From contig JAKFVJ010000110.1 of NCBI GenBank assembly GCA_021732245.1, forward strand, positions 1-8,180: DNA of 8,180 nt, read 5' to 3'. The notes under the pieces were generated by a model. It was not told the DNA's origin and searched no databases. It saw only the letters and a program-made list of their open reading frames with translations. This DNA comes from Candidatus Obscuribacterales bacterium (GTDB taxonomy: Bacteria > Cyanobacteriota > Vampirovibrionia > Obscuribacterales > Obscuribacteraceae). How positions within the stretch are numbered: the first letter of the stretch is position 1; each line of letters starts with the position of its first letter. The position numbers were made by a program, and so were the translations under genes. Positions 1-5,292 of the stretch are shown one piece after another.

Positions 1-1
1 C

Positions 2-61
2 ACGCCGACGCCGACTCCAACGCCGACGCCGACACCCACGCCGACGCCGACTCCAACGCCT
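2..61 (+). repeat. 18-bp tandem repeat encoding a (Thr-Pro)n linker
   Basis: Three full 18-base units (2-19, 20-37, 38-55) and a partial one follow the pattern ACGCCGACGCCGACNCCN, each encoding TPTPTP. Units 1 and 3 are identical (ending ACTCCA) while unit 2 ends ACACCC, which suggests a 36-base higher-order period. The array runs off the left edge. Near-identity at the DNA level, and not just at the protein level, points to recent expansion by slippage or unequal recombination. Confidence 0.9.
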
Positions 62-703
62 CTGCACGGTGAAGTGAAGTTGGATGAATACGTTCACATG
101 CTGCCACCAACGGATTACATTCATCCAAATACGCTGGAGCAGCTCAGAGCGAAAGGTGAAACATGCCAATGGTGCGACAGAGGTTGCCCAGAGGATCCAT
201 GTGGTTGTCGACCTAAACCGTCAGATGACTTCGTTGAGGCTCGTGCCGATGTCGATGTTTCGTTTGGACAGCGCAGACTGATAGAAGCGTCTACTAACAT
301 GACAGTAAATGCTTCCGGAGTTCAAGTAAAACTGAACAAAGGAAACATTGTCTTTGTGAGTAGTTCCGAACGCACTTTGCGTATAAAGAGTCTGTGGGGA
401 ACGTCTACCGTCTTCTACAATTTCAGGAAGTATACGGTTCAAGACGGTGTCGAACTGACTATCGGTATTGACGATTGCGATAACGTCGCAAGACGTCGGG
501 TGAAAAGGACCAACGACCCAATGGTAACGTTTGCTGAATTCTCGATCAATTCGCTTTGGTGCGAAAGTCAATTGTTCAAACGGTTGGCTGAATCCGCACG
601 TGGTACAGACGAGAAGAAAGTAATCGAAAAGATCCTAAAGAATGCAGCTATCATCTTTAACGTGTTATGTTCGCATGGACCATACACAATAAGGAAACGC
701 TAG
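2..703 (+). CDS. C-terminal part of a Thr-Pro-linker protein of unknown function (5' end outside window)
   Basis: The reading frame is open to the left edge, so this is the end of a larger gene; the GTG at 74 is only an internal codon. The visible 233 residues begin with ten Thr-Pro dipeptides, a rigid extended linker typical of exported or envelope proteins. A short Cys-rich knot follows (visible residues 55-69, spacing C-x2-C-x3-C-x4-C-x-C, starting CQWCDRGC). A beta-rich stretch (about 105-155, with the segment GNIVFVSSSERTLRIKSLWG) has the strand-turn rhythm of FecR-like beta domains, but I cannot confirm that family. The tail is basic and helical (about 180-233) and ends in IRKR. The product is probably outside the cytoplasm or anchored by the missing N-terminus. 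It lies 171 bases before the oxygenase gene with a long hairpin between them, so co-transcription is doubtful. The frame is certain; the function is unknown. Confidence 0.75.
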   Translation, partial: TPTPTPTPTPTPTPTPTPTPLHGEVKLDEYVHMLPPTDYIHPNTLEQLRAKGETCQWCDRGCPEDPCGCRPKPSDDFVEARADVDVSFGQRRLIEASTNMTVNASGVQVKLNKGNIVFVSSSERTLRIKSLWGTSTVFYNFRKYTVQDGVELTIGIDDCDNVARRRVKRTNDPMVTFAEFSINSLWCESQLFKRLAESARGTDEKKVIEKILKNAAIIFNVLCSHGPYTIRKR

Positions 704-746
704 AACCAACTGCATTTCGGTAGCCGGCGGTTCGTAATACTGACGT

Positions 747-811
747 ACGTAGCAGCGGTAAAGGTTAATACAACTTGCAAAAGTTGTGCACCCTAGCCGC
801 TGCTGCGTTTT
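747..811 (+). terminator. Long composite hairpin: intrinsic terminator or leader RNA
   Basis: An outer stem of 12 pairs joins 747-758 to 797-808 with a single U-G wobble (750/805). Inside it, 763-765 can pair with 790-792. An apical 7-pair stem (770-776 with 781-787) closes a GCAA loop, which is a GNRA-type tetraloop. A short run of four T follows (808-811). The wobble pair works only in RNA read from the + strand. The element sits 44 bases after the stop of the Thr-Pro protein and about 65 bases before the oxygenase start, so it could end the first transcript or act as a structured 5' leader of the second. The T run is short for a strong terminator. Confidence 0.5.
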
Positions 812-874
812 CAGTGTTGGTATTGGTTTGGATAACTCTACTCATTACTACTATTAAAAACAAGGAAGCCGAAC

Positions 875-2065
875 ATGAACAATGCAACACAGCAAAATAT
901 GAACCGCGTAAATCCGAAATGGGATCCTGCTTTAGACAAATGGTTAAAGGAAAATCTGGAAGCTAAATGCGATCCCAATGAGCTGACTGACATTTTGTTG
1001 AAAAAGGGCTATGCTCGCGAAACGATACAAGTACATATGGCCACAGCGTGTGGTTGGCAGCAATGGTCCGCACTTAACCTACTATTGCAAAAAGATGCCG
1101 CCGACCTAATAAGCATAATGGTACGTTCGGGCGTAAAGGATACTGATGCGCAACAGGTCGTTCAGCAGCAACAAAAAATTCTTGAAGATAATGCCTCGCA
1201 TCCTTTTATTCAGGCAGCTCTTTCCTTGGGACGTAAAATTAATAAGCAAGAATGGGTGCTAAAGACAGTCAGCGAAATGAATGATTTGTCTGAAAGTGCT
1301 ACAGAGGTTCCACGTCGATCCAATCTTTCATCGGACGAATTCCGCGAGCAATACTATGCGGCCAATCGTCCGGTAGTAATAACTGATGGTCTGAAAAACT
1401 GGAAAGCCATGGAGCTTTGGACACCCGATTTTCTCAAGGAACGTTTTGGGAATCTCAATGTAGCGATACAGACAAACCGCCAGAGCGATAAGCACTATCA
1501 GAGAAACGATAATAACCTTCGCACGAATATTTCGCTTGCCGAATATGTTGATATGGTTAAGTCTGCAGGAAAGACCAATGATTATTACCTGACGGCAAAT
1601 GATTCGGCGAAGTCTAATCGGCCGCTTCTTGAAGCGTTGCAACCGGACATGCAACCAACGCTTCCTTACCTTGACGGCAACGCGCCAAACAGTACTGGTT
1701 TTCTCTGGTTTGGTCCTGCCGGTACGGTTACGCCATTGCACCATGACTTGACCAACAACTTCATGGTCCAGGTGCTCGGCAATAAGCGCGTTAGACTCAT
1801 TAACGCAATCCAGCAGCCACGGCTTGCCAACAACTTGCACTGTTACAGCGATATCGACCTCGATAACATTGACTATGAGCGCTTTCCGGAACTCAAGCAC
1901 GTCAAAATAATCGATGTCACACTCGAAGCAGGAGAAGCCCTCTTCATTCCGGTCGGCTGGTGGCACCATGTTACCGGACTTGAAGTGAGCATTACGCTCA
2001 CATTCACAAACTTCAGATACCCCAACGAATTCACGCAAAACTACAATACGTTCAATGAGATCTGA
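875..2065 (+). CDS. Cupin-8/JmjC-like Fe(II)/2-oxoglutarate-dependent oxygenase
   Basis: This 396-residue cytosolic protein has a C-terminal cupin-8 (JmjC-type) fold. The start of the fold is marked by RPVVITDGLKNW (165-176). The metal triad is visible as H289-x-D291 in TPLHHD and the distal H364 in GWWHHV. K304 in GNKRVRL sits where the factor-inhibiting-HIF family binds the 2-oxoglutarate carboxylate. All catalytic residues are therefore present and the enzyme is probably active as a hydroxylase or demethylase on a protein, peptide or small molecule; the substrate cannot be read. The N-terminal 110 residues hold two short helical repeats (about 25-57 and 70-100) of the form L-x2-G-[YV]-x5-[IA], like those in other bacterial cupin-like proteins. 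The start is supported by AAGGAAG at 862-868, six bases before the ATG. It is probably monocistronic, followed by a strong terminator. Confidence 0.88.
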   Translation: MNNATQQNMNRVNPKWDPALDKWLKENLEAKCDPNELTDILLKKGYARETIQVHMATACGWQQWSALNLLLQKDAADLISIMVRSGVKDTDAQQVVQQQQKILEDNASHPFIQAALSLGRKINKQEWVLKTVSEMNDLSESATEVPRRSNLSSDEFREQYYAANRPVVITDGLKNWKAMELWTPDFLKERFGNLNVAIQTNRQSDKHYQRNDNNLRTNISLAEYVDMVKSAGKTNDYYLTANDSAKSNRPLLEALQPDMQPTLPYLDGNAPNSTGFLWFGPAGTVTPLHHDLTNNFMVQVLGNKRVRLINAIQQPRLANNLHCYSDIDLDNIDYERFPELKHVKIIDVTLEAGEALFIPVGWWHHVTGLEVSITLTFTNFRYPNEFTQNYNTFNEI

Positions 2066-2129
2066 AGATTTGCGAGAGTGGTGGCACTCAAAGTGTTACT
2101 TTGCTAAATCGCCTGCCTAAACATTCGGC

Positions 2130-2184
2130 AAGAAGGGGTCCGACGGGTTTTTACCCACGGACTCCTTCTTTTTCCGATTTTTTT
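2130..2184 (+). terminator. Strong rho-independent terminator after the oxygenase gene
   Basis: A 13-pair stem (2130-2142 with 2158-2170, one G-U wobble) encloses a second small stem, GGGT-TTTT-ACCC (2145-2156). It is followed by TTT, then a run of seven T (2178-2184). It lies 65 bases after the oxygenase stop. There is no T run on the opposite side, so it works for the + strand only. It separates the oxygenase from the secreted-protein gene. Confidence 0.9.
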
Positions 2185-2187
2185 ATT

Positions 2188-2213
2188 GGTAGTAACTATA
2201 AGAGGTAGTAAGT
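2188..2213 (+). repeat. Pair of 10-bp direct repeats in intergenic region, possible operator
   Basis: GGTAGTAACT (2188-2197) and GGTAGTAAGT (2204-2213) match at 9 of 10 positions and are offset by 16 bases. A related stretch, TATTGGTTAACTA at 2231-2243, resembles 2184-2198 with two bases missing. The repeats lie between the terminator and the secreted-protein gene, where a promoter is expected, so regulator binding is possible. No convincing -35/-10 pair could be fixed here. Confidence 0.35.
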
Positions 2214-2320
2214 GTCCGATAACCTCGTATTATTGGTTAACTAGAGGGAAAATTGTGAAGTTCAGCTCTCATAGACGGTATATAGCTAGAGTGGCGAAGT
2301 ATACTGAGGGAGTACACCGT

Positions 2321-2328
2321 GGGAGGGG
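2321..2328 (+). promoter_or_regulatory. Ribosome binding site that decides the GTG start at 2334
   Basis: GGGAGGGG includes a perfect GGAGG (2322-2326), seven bases before the GTG at 2334. A rival in-frame GTG at 2319 has a weaker GAGGGAG at 2306-2312. The 2334 start also gives a shorter, more typical signal-peptide n-region. Confidence 0.6.
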
Positions 2329-2333
2329 ACATT

Positions 2334-2825
2334 GTGAGCTTTACTAGAGCATTATTCGGTCTAAGTGCCGTGGCAGCCGTGGTGGTTTCTTCGTTCAATG
2401 CGCCGGTTTCAGCGCAGCAAAAGAAAGAGTCCGGCGACAAGCAGCCGAAATACCAGAAGATAGTGCCGAAAGTCGTCAAATTTTCGCAACTTGCCGAGAC
2501 AAAGTCCTTCAGAGAACTAACCGAAGCTCCAAGAGATTTTCCAATTCCTGTTTACCAAGGCCGTTTTGCCGGCGGTTCGGAAAAGACGTCTGACCTAGGC
2601 AAGACATCCAGTCTACAGATTGTTGCTCCTGATAATGTGGAACGTGTCATCGAATGGTACCGCAGCTCCCTGAAATCGGCCGGTTGGCGCTTGCAAGAGT
2701 CGATTCCTAGCGGAGCCGGAGCGGCTAATATCACAGGTTATAAGACAGGTATGCTTTGCAGAGTCGGACTGCGCGGTACTGCGTCGCAGACAGACATCAC
2801 CCTAAGTGTTACCAAAAAATTGTAG
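2334..2825 (+). CDS. Small secreted protein of unknown function
   Basis: From the GTG at 2334 the product has 163 residues (168 from the alternative GTG at 2319). It starts with a clear Sec signal peptide: MSFTR, then a hydrophobic core to about residue 21, and a VSA-QQ signal peptidase I site after A27. A lysine-rich spacer (28-50) follows, then FPIPVYQG (69-76). A compact domain (about 90-163) contains the segment VERVIEWYRSSLKSAGW. That pattern, a helix with WY ahead of a Gly-Trp turn and closing beta strands, recurs in small exported domains that I recognise but cannot name, so I give no function. A single Cys in the mature part (in MLCRVGL) leaves no intramolecular disulphide. It has its own transcription unit, downstream of a strong terminator and upstream of the pseudopilin promoter. 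It could be a periplasmic partner of the pili, but only its position suggests that. Confidence 0.72.
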   Translation: MSFTRALFGLSAVAAVVVSSFNAPVSAQQKKESGDKQPKYQKIVPKVVKFSQLAETKSFRELTEAPRDFPIPVYQGRFAGGSEKTSDLGKTSSLQIVAPDNVERVIEWYRSSLKSAGWRLQESIPSGAGAANITGYKTGMLCRVGLRGTASQTDITLSVTKKL

Positions 2826-2871
2826 GTTAAACAGCCTAGCCTTTTGAGGAGTTCGGTATAGGCCGAATACC

Positions 2872-2900
2872 TTGGCACGGTTATTGAAATAAGCAATAAT
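2872..2900 (+). promoter_or_regulatory. Sigma-70-type promoter of the pseudopilin-HTTM operon
   Basis: TTGGCA (2872-2877, five of six to the -35 consensus) and AATAAT (2895-2900, five of six to the -10 consensus) are separated by exactly 17 bases. Transcription would start near 2907. The leader then carries AGGGGAG (2916-2922), seven bases before the first ATG at 2930. This is the best-matching promoter I found in the window. Confidence 0.65.
2881..2899. promoter_or_regulatory. Inverted repeat overlapping spacer and -10 box, candidate operator
   Basis: TTATTG (2881-2886) and CAATAA (2894-2899) form a perfect 6+6 inverted repeat with a 7-base gap. It lies between the -35 and -10 boxes and covers most of the -10 box. 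A dimeric regulator bound here would be expected to block RNA polymerase. The arms are AT-rich and short, so chance is possible. Confidence 0.4.
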
Positions 2901-2929
2901 GGGTTTAGATCGTTTAGGGGAGTTCGAAA

Positions 2930-3400
2930 ATGAGCGGTTGCAGGCGGCAGAAAAGCACAATTAGATCAAGAGGTGCAGCAACCGTCGAATTTTCAGTTGC
3001 GATTGGTATTGTATTTCTACTCCTTCTATTTCCAGGTTTAGACCTTTTGTTTATGGGCTTTACCTATAGCACTGGATACTTGCTGCAAAGTGCACAATTG
3101 CGTCAAGCAGCAATGGTAAAGAAGAGCGCAGTTGATGCAGAAATGACTGCCATCACCACTGCTTGGATGAATACGGGACCAGGGCAATTCGTTAACAAGG
3201 GACAAAGTCCGCCGACAACTAAAGTTGAGTACAAGTCACGACTTAATGGCGATTACACAGTTCGTGTCACCACAACCGTCAAATCTAATTCAGTAATGAC
3301 GATTCCTGGTCTTTCAAATGTTCCTGGTTTGGGAGCTCCGATTGAATACACCTTTACCGGCGAACGCTTGATGGAAAATCCGCTTTATGCAACACAATGA
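2930..3400 (+). CDS. TadE-like minor pseudopilin (first of pair)
   Basis: This 156-residue product has the class III signal of Tad minor pseudopilins: a basic leader, then RG-AATVEF, with the cleavage Gly at 15 and the pilin-type Glu at 20, the +5 position of the mature protein. One hydrophobic helix (about 21-44) anchors the protein in the inner membrane before assembly. The exported part (45-156) is soluble and ends with two IPGL/VPGLG turns (125-135) and an EYTFTGE strand. TadE-like proteins are processed by a TadV-type prepilin peptidase and are thought to initiate or cap Flp pili. The start has AGGGGAG seven bases upstream. It is the first gene of a four-gene overlapping operon behind the promoter at 2872-2900; its stop overlaps the next start by 14 bases if that gene begins at 3387. 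Confidence 0.85.
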   Translation: MSGCRRQKSTIRSRGAATVEFSVAIGIVFLLLLFPGLDLLFMGFTYSTGYLLQSAQLRQAAMVKKSAVDAEMTAITTAWMNTGPGQFVNKGQSPPTTKVEYKSRLNGDYTVRVTTTVKSNSVMTIPGLSNVPGLGAPIEYTFTGERLMENPLYATQ

Positions 3401-3824
3401 CAGGTGCTTTGTGAATAATCGATCTAGAAGAAAACATGGACAAGGAATTACCGAACTCGCATTTGGTTTTCTAATTCTTGTGCCGATACTTTTGCTGTTT
3501 TATGATCTTGCTGTGTTTGCGATTTCCAAACAAGCTCTCGACAGTTATGTCAAAGACGTTGCGCGTTCTGCGGCGAATCAAGCAACCGCTAATGCTGCAA
3601 ACAGTTCCGTGGACGAACTGGTTAGAGACTTCAAGCCGACACCATTTCTAATATCGCTAACAAAGAAAAAGCTTGATTGGAACACGACTGATCCTAAAGG
3701 CGAAAGTGTTACGGTCGTTTTGGATTTAAAGGGAAGATTCCCGGTGCCGATTCCTGGTTTGCCACAAGACTATACGCTTAGCCAGCATCAGACTGAACCT
3801 ATCGTAGGAATTCCGATGAAATGA
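3387..3824 (+). CDS. TadE/TadF-like minor pseudopilin (second of pair)
   Basis: This 145-residue product has the same architecture as its upstream neighbour: a basic leader, HG-QGITEL with Gly18 as cleavage site and Glu23 at +5, one transmembrane helix (about 24-46), and an exported domain. The C-terminus carries IPGL (122-125) followed by YT (129-130), matching the IPGL and YT at 125-128 and 140-141 of the first pseudopilin, so the pair may be an old duplication. A GTG at 3411 is an in-frame alternative start that avoids the 14-base overlap and gives MNNRSRRKHGQG; neither start has a strong Shine-Dalgarno site. Its stop overlaps the next ATG as ATGA. It probably partners the first pseudopilin and the large TadG-like protein in a minor-pilin complex of the Tad system. 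Confidence 0.82.
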   Translation: MQHNDRCFVNNRSRRKHGQGITELAFGFLILVPILLLFYDLAVFAISKQALDSYVKDVARSAANQATANAANSSVDELVRDFKPTPFLISLTKKKLDWNTTDPKGESVTVVLDLKGRFPVPIPGLPQDYTLSQHQTEPIVGIPMK

Positions 3825-4348
3825 ATGCATGGCAACGCATTCGCAAACCCGTTCTGACTGTTTTTATACTTGCTCATATCATCGGATTAACTGCTTATTG
3901 TCTGCCGCCATCTTTTGCTAGAGATGGACTTTTATCGCCATTGCTACCATACATAAGATTTTGTGGTCTTGATCAGTCTTGGACGGTATTTGCCCCGAAT
4001 CCCCCAAAATGCAGCACGTACCTATCGGCTGATGTTGAGTTTGCTGATGGTACGAGCAAAGAATGGGAATTCCCTCGAGTGGAAAAACGTACTTGGCTCG
4101 ATAAAATGCCGGCAGAGCGCTATCGTAAGTGGGCTAACGATAACATTGGCGATGCAGAACAAGCAGTGGCTTGGCCGGATGCGATTCGCTATATTGCCGG
4201 ATTGCAAAACAAACGAGAAAATCCGCCGGTATTCATAACGTTGCTGAAGCATGAAATTGAAACACCGGCACCAGGCAGTGTTCAGAAGCCGGAAGAGCGT
4301 ACTTCAGTTATCTATACTGCAAAAGTCAATCCAAGGGATCTTGAATGA
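3821..4348 (+). CDS. One-TM membrane protein accompanying the HTTM protein
   Basis: The 175-residue product has an N-terminal membrane helix (about 10-28; MNAWQRIRK gives the positive-inside end), so the rest (30-175) is probably outside the cytoplasm. The signature QSWTVFAPNPP (52-62), then ADGTSKEWEFPR (75-86) and a basic ERYRKW segment (99-104), resemble short proteins found next to HTTM-domain genes in other bacteria (DUF5819-like FAPNP proteins). I recognise the pattern but not a function. It overlaps the upstream pseudopilin and the downstream HTTM gene by four bases each (ATGA at 3821-3824 and 4345-4348), so the three are probably made in fixed ratio. A subunit or substrate adaptor of the HTTM protein is the most likely role, by inference. 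Confidence 0.72.
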   Translation: MNAWQRIRKPVLTVFILAHIIGLTAYCLPPSFARDGLLSPLLPYIRFCGLDQSWTVFAPNPPKCSTYLSADVEFADGTSKEWEFPRVEKRTWLDKMPAERYRKWANDNIGDAEQAVAWPDAIRYIAGLQNKRENPPVFITLLKHEIETPAPGSVQKPEERTSVIYTAKVNPRDLE

Positions 4349-5241
4349 CCGCTAGTCGAATCACATCAGCTTGGAATAGATTTTGGTTTGCCGAACAATC
4401 GCCAACGCCTATGGCTGTTTATCGTATTTTCTATGGTGTGGTATTGCTTTGTACGCTTGCTCTTTTGTGGCCGTATATAGACGAGTTCTATGGACCAAAT
4501 GGGGTTTTGAGTATTGAGACTGCTCGGCTGTACGTGCAGAGTCCTTGTCTTGATTGTGTGACCGGATTCCTGGAATTCGAACGTAATACTAGAGTGTGTT
4601 TTACAGCCGCTCTTATATCCGGTGTTCTGCTCACCCTTGGAGTTTGTACAAGATTTAGTGCGTTATTGGTTTTGATTAGTTTGCTTGCAATTCATCATCG
4701 CAACGCGCTAATTTTAAATAGTGGAGATACTTTACTCCGTCTAGGAGCTTACTATCTTGTATTCTCTAATGCTGGAGATGCGCTCTCGTTAGATCGTTGG
4801 TGGGCGAAAAGAAACGGGCAACTTGAAGTACCGATGAAGAGTCAGTGGTTGCAAAAGTTGTTGCAGTATCAGGTGGCGTTAGTGTATTTCATTGCATTTA
4901 CCAGTAAGCTGGCAGGCGATACATGGCTCGATGGGACGGCGGTGTATTACGCTCTGCATGTAGACGAGTTTACTCGCATGCCGGTTCCCTTCATTACTGA
5001 CAATTTGCTTTTATCGAAGCTATTAACCTGGGGAGCGCTTGCAACGGAAGCCTCAATGTTTACCTTGGTCTGGTTCCGAAAATTTCGCTATTTTGTCTTG
5101 GCGGCAGCAGTTCTCTTGCACATCGGTATCGATGTAACCATGAATATCCCAATTTTTGAGTGGCTCATGATCACTTCCTTGGTCGTCTTTATTTATCCGG
5201 AAGACCTGGATCGCTTCTTAAAAAAGAAGGCTCTCAACTGA
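4345..5241 (+). CDS. HTTM-domain / vitamin K-dependent carboxylase-like membrane protein
   Basis: This 298-residue polytopic inner-membrane protein has about six hydrophobic segments and the marks of the HTTM family: YRIFYG (26-31), YGPNGVLS (49-56), HHRN...LNSGDTLLRL (117-133), SLDRWW (148-153), a YFIAFTSKLAGDTWLDG block (181-197) and LLHIGID...FEW (257-273). The family includes animal gamma-glutamyl carboxylase, which converts Glu to Gla. Lys188 in the FTSKL block aligns with that enzyme's catalytic lysine (YFIAGVKKL, from memory), while its active-site His in the NNH segment appears replaced here around 126-127. Bacterial HTTM proteins mostly have unknown substrates. AAGGGA at 4333-4338 serves the start, and the 4-base ATGA overlap implies coupling to the preceding gene. 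The final codons and the stop form part of the shared terminator hairpin. Confidence 0.83.
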   Translation: MTASRITSAWNRFWFAEQSPTPMAVYRIFYGVVLLCTLALLWPYIDEFYGPNGVLSIETARLYVQSPCLDCVTGFLEFERNTRVCFTAALISGVLLTLGVCTRFSALLVLISLLAIHHRNALILNSGDTLLRLGAYYLVFSNAGDALSLDRWWAKRNGQLEVPMKSQWLQKLLQYQVALVYFIAFTSKLAGDTWLDGTAVYYALHVDEFTRMPVPFITDNLLLSKLLTWGALATEASMFTLVWFRKFRYFVLAAAVLLHIGIDVTMNIPIFEWLMITSLVVFIYPEDLDRFLKKKALN

Positions 5242-5252
5242 GAGCCTTCTTT
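5220..5252. terminator. Shared bidirectional terminator containing the HTTM stop codon
   Basis: A perfect 13-pair stem (5223-5235 with 5240-5252) closes a 4-base loop. Six T follow on the - strand (complement of 5220-5225), giving a strong terminator for the large - strand gene that ends at 5293. On the + strand the T run is weak (TTT inside the arm). The last codons of the HTTM gene form the left arm, and its TGA (5239-5241) straddles the end of the loop and start of the right arm. Confidence 0.85.
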
Positions 5253-5253
5253 C

Positions 5254-5278
5254 AATTGTGGCGGTTAGCGCCATAATT
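5254..5278 (+). other. Second hairpin between the convergent genes
   Basis: AATTGTGGCG (5254-5263) pairs with CGCCATAATT (5269-5278) around the loop GTTAG, giving ten pairs including one G-U that works only in + strand RNA. It starts one base after the shared terminator. It may stabilise the 3' end of the operon mRNA or back up the weak + strand termination. No clear T run follows. Confidence 0.5.
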
Positions 5279-5292
5279 TGCGGGTCGGGCTG

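Noticed and set aside
2..61. Short repeat array considered as a CRISPR or minisatellite-type non-coding repeat
   Set aside because: There are no spacers, and the units keep an open Thr-Pro frame that continues into the downstream coding sequence.
828..857. Possible promoter TTGGAT-18-TATTAA ahead of the oxygenase
   Set aside because: It is a weak match at both boxes (three and four of six); not enough to annotate.
775..966. 63-residue frame with a hydrophobic stretch, starting at TTG
   Set aside because: It starts within the loop of the long hairpin, has a rare start codon, and runs almost 100 bases into the well-supported oxygenase gene in another frame. The hydrophobic part may be real, but the Arg/Lys-rich tail is just oxygenase DNA out of frame.
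1328..2038. 236-residue frame on the - strand opposite the oxygenase
   Set aside because: It has no domain pattern and many Arg/Val/Ile blocks typical of antisense reading. The + strand frame contains the complete catalytic motif set.
2237..2479. 80-residue frame on the - strand over the secreted-protein start
   Set aside because: It lies opposite a gene with a clear signal peptide and ribosome site, and has no recognisable feature of its own.
2852..2871. TTCGG/CCGAA and overlapping GGTAT/ATACC hairpins after the secreted-protein gene
   Set aside because: Stems are only five pairs, mutually exclusive, and lack a T run, so they are not a credible terminator or switch.
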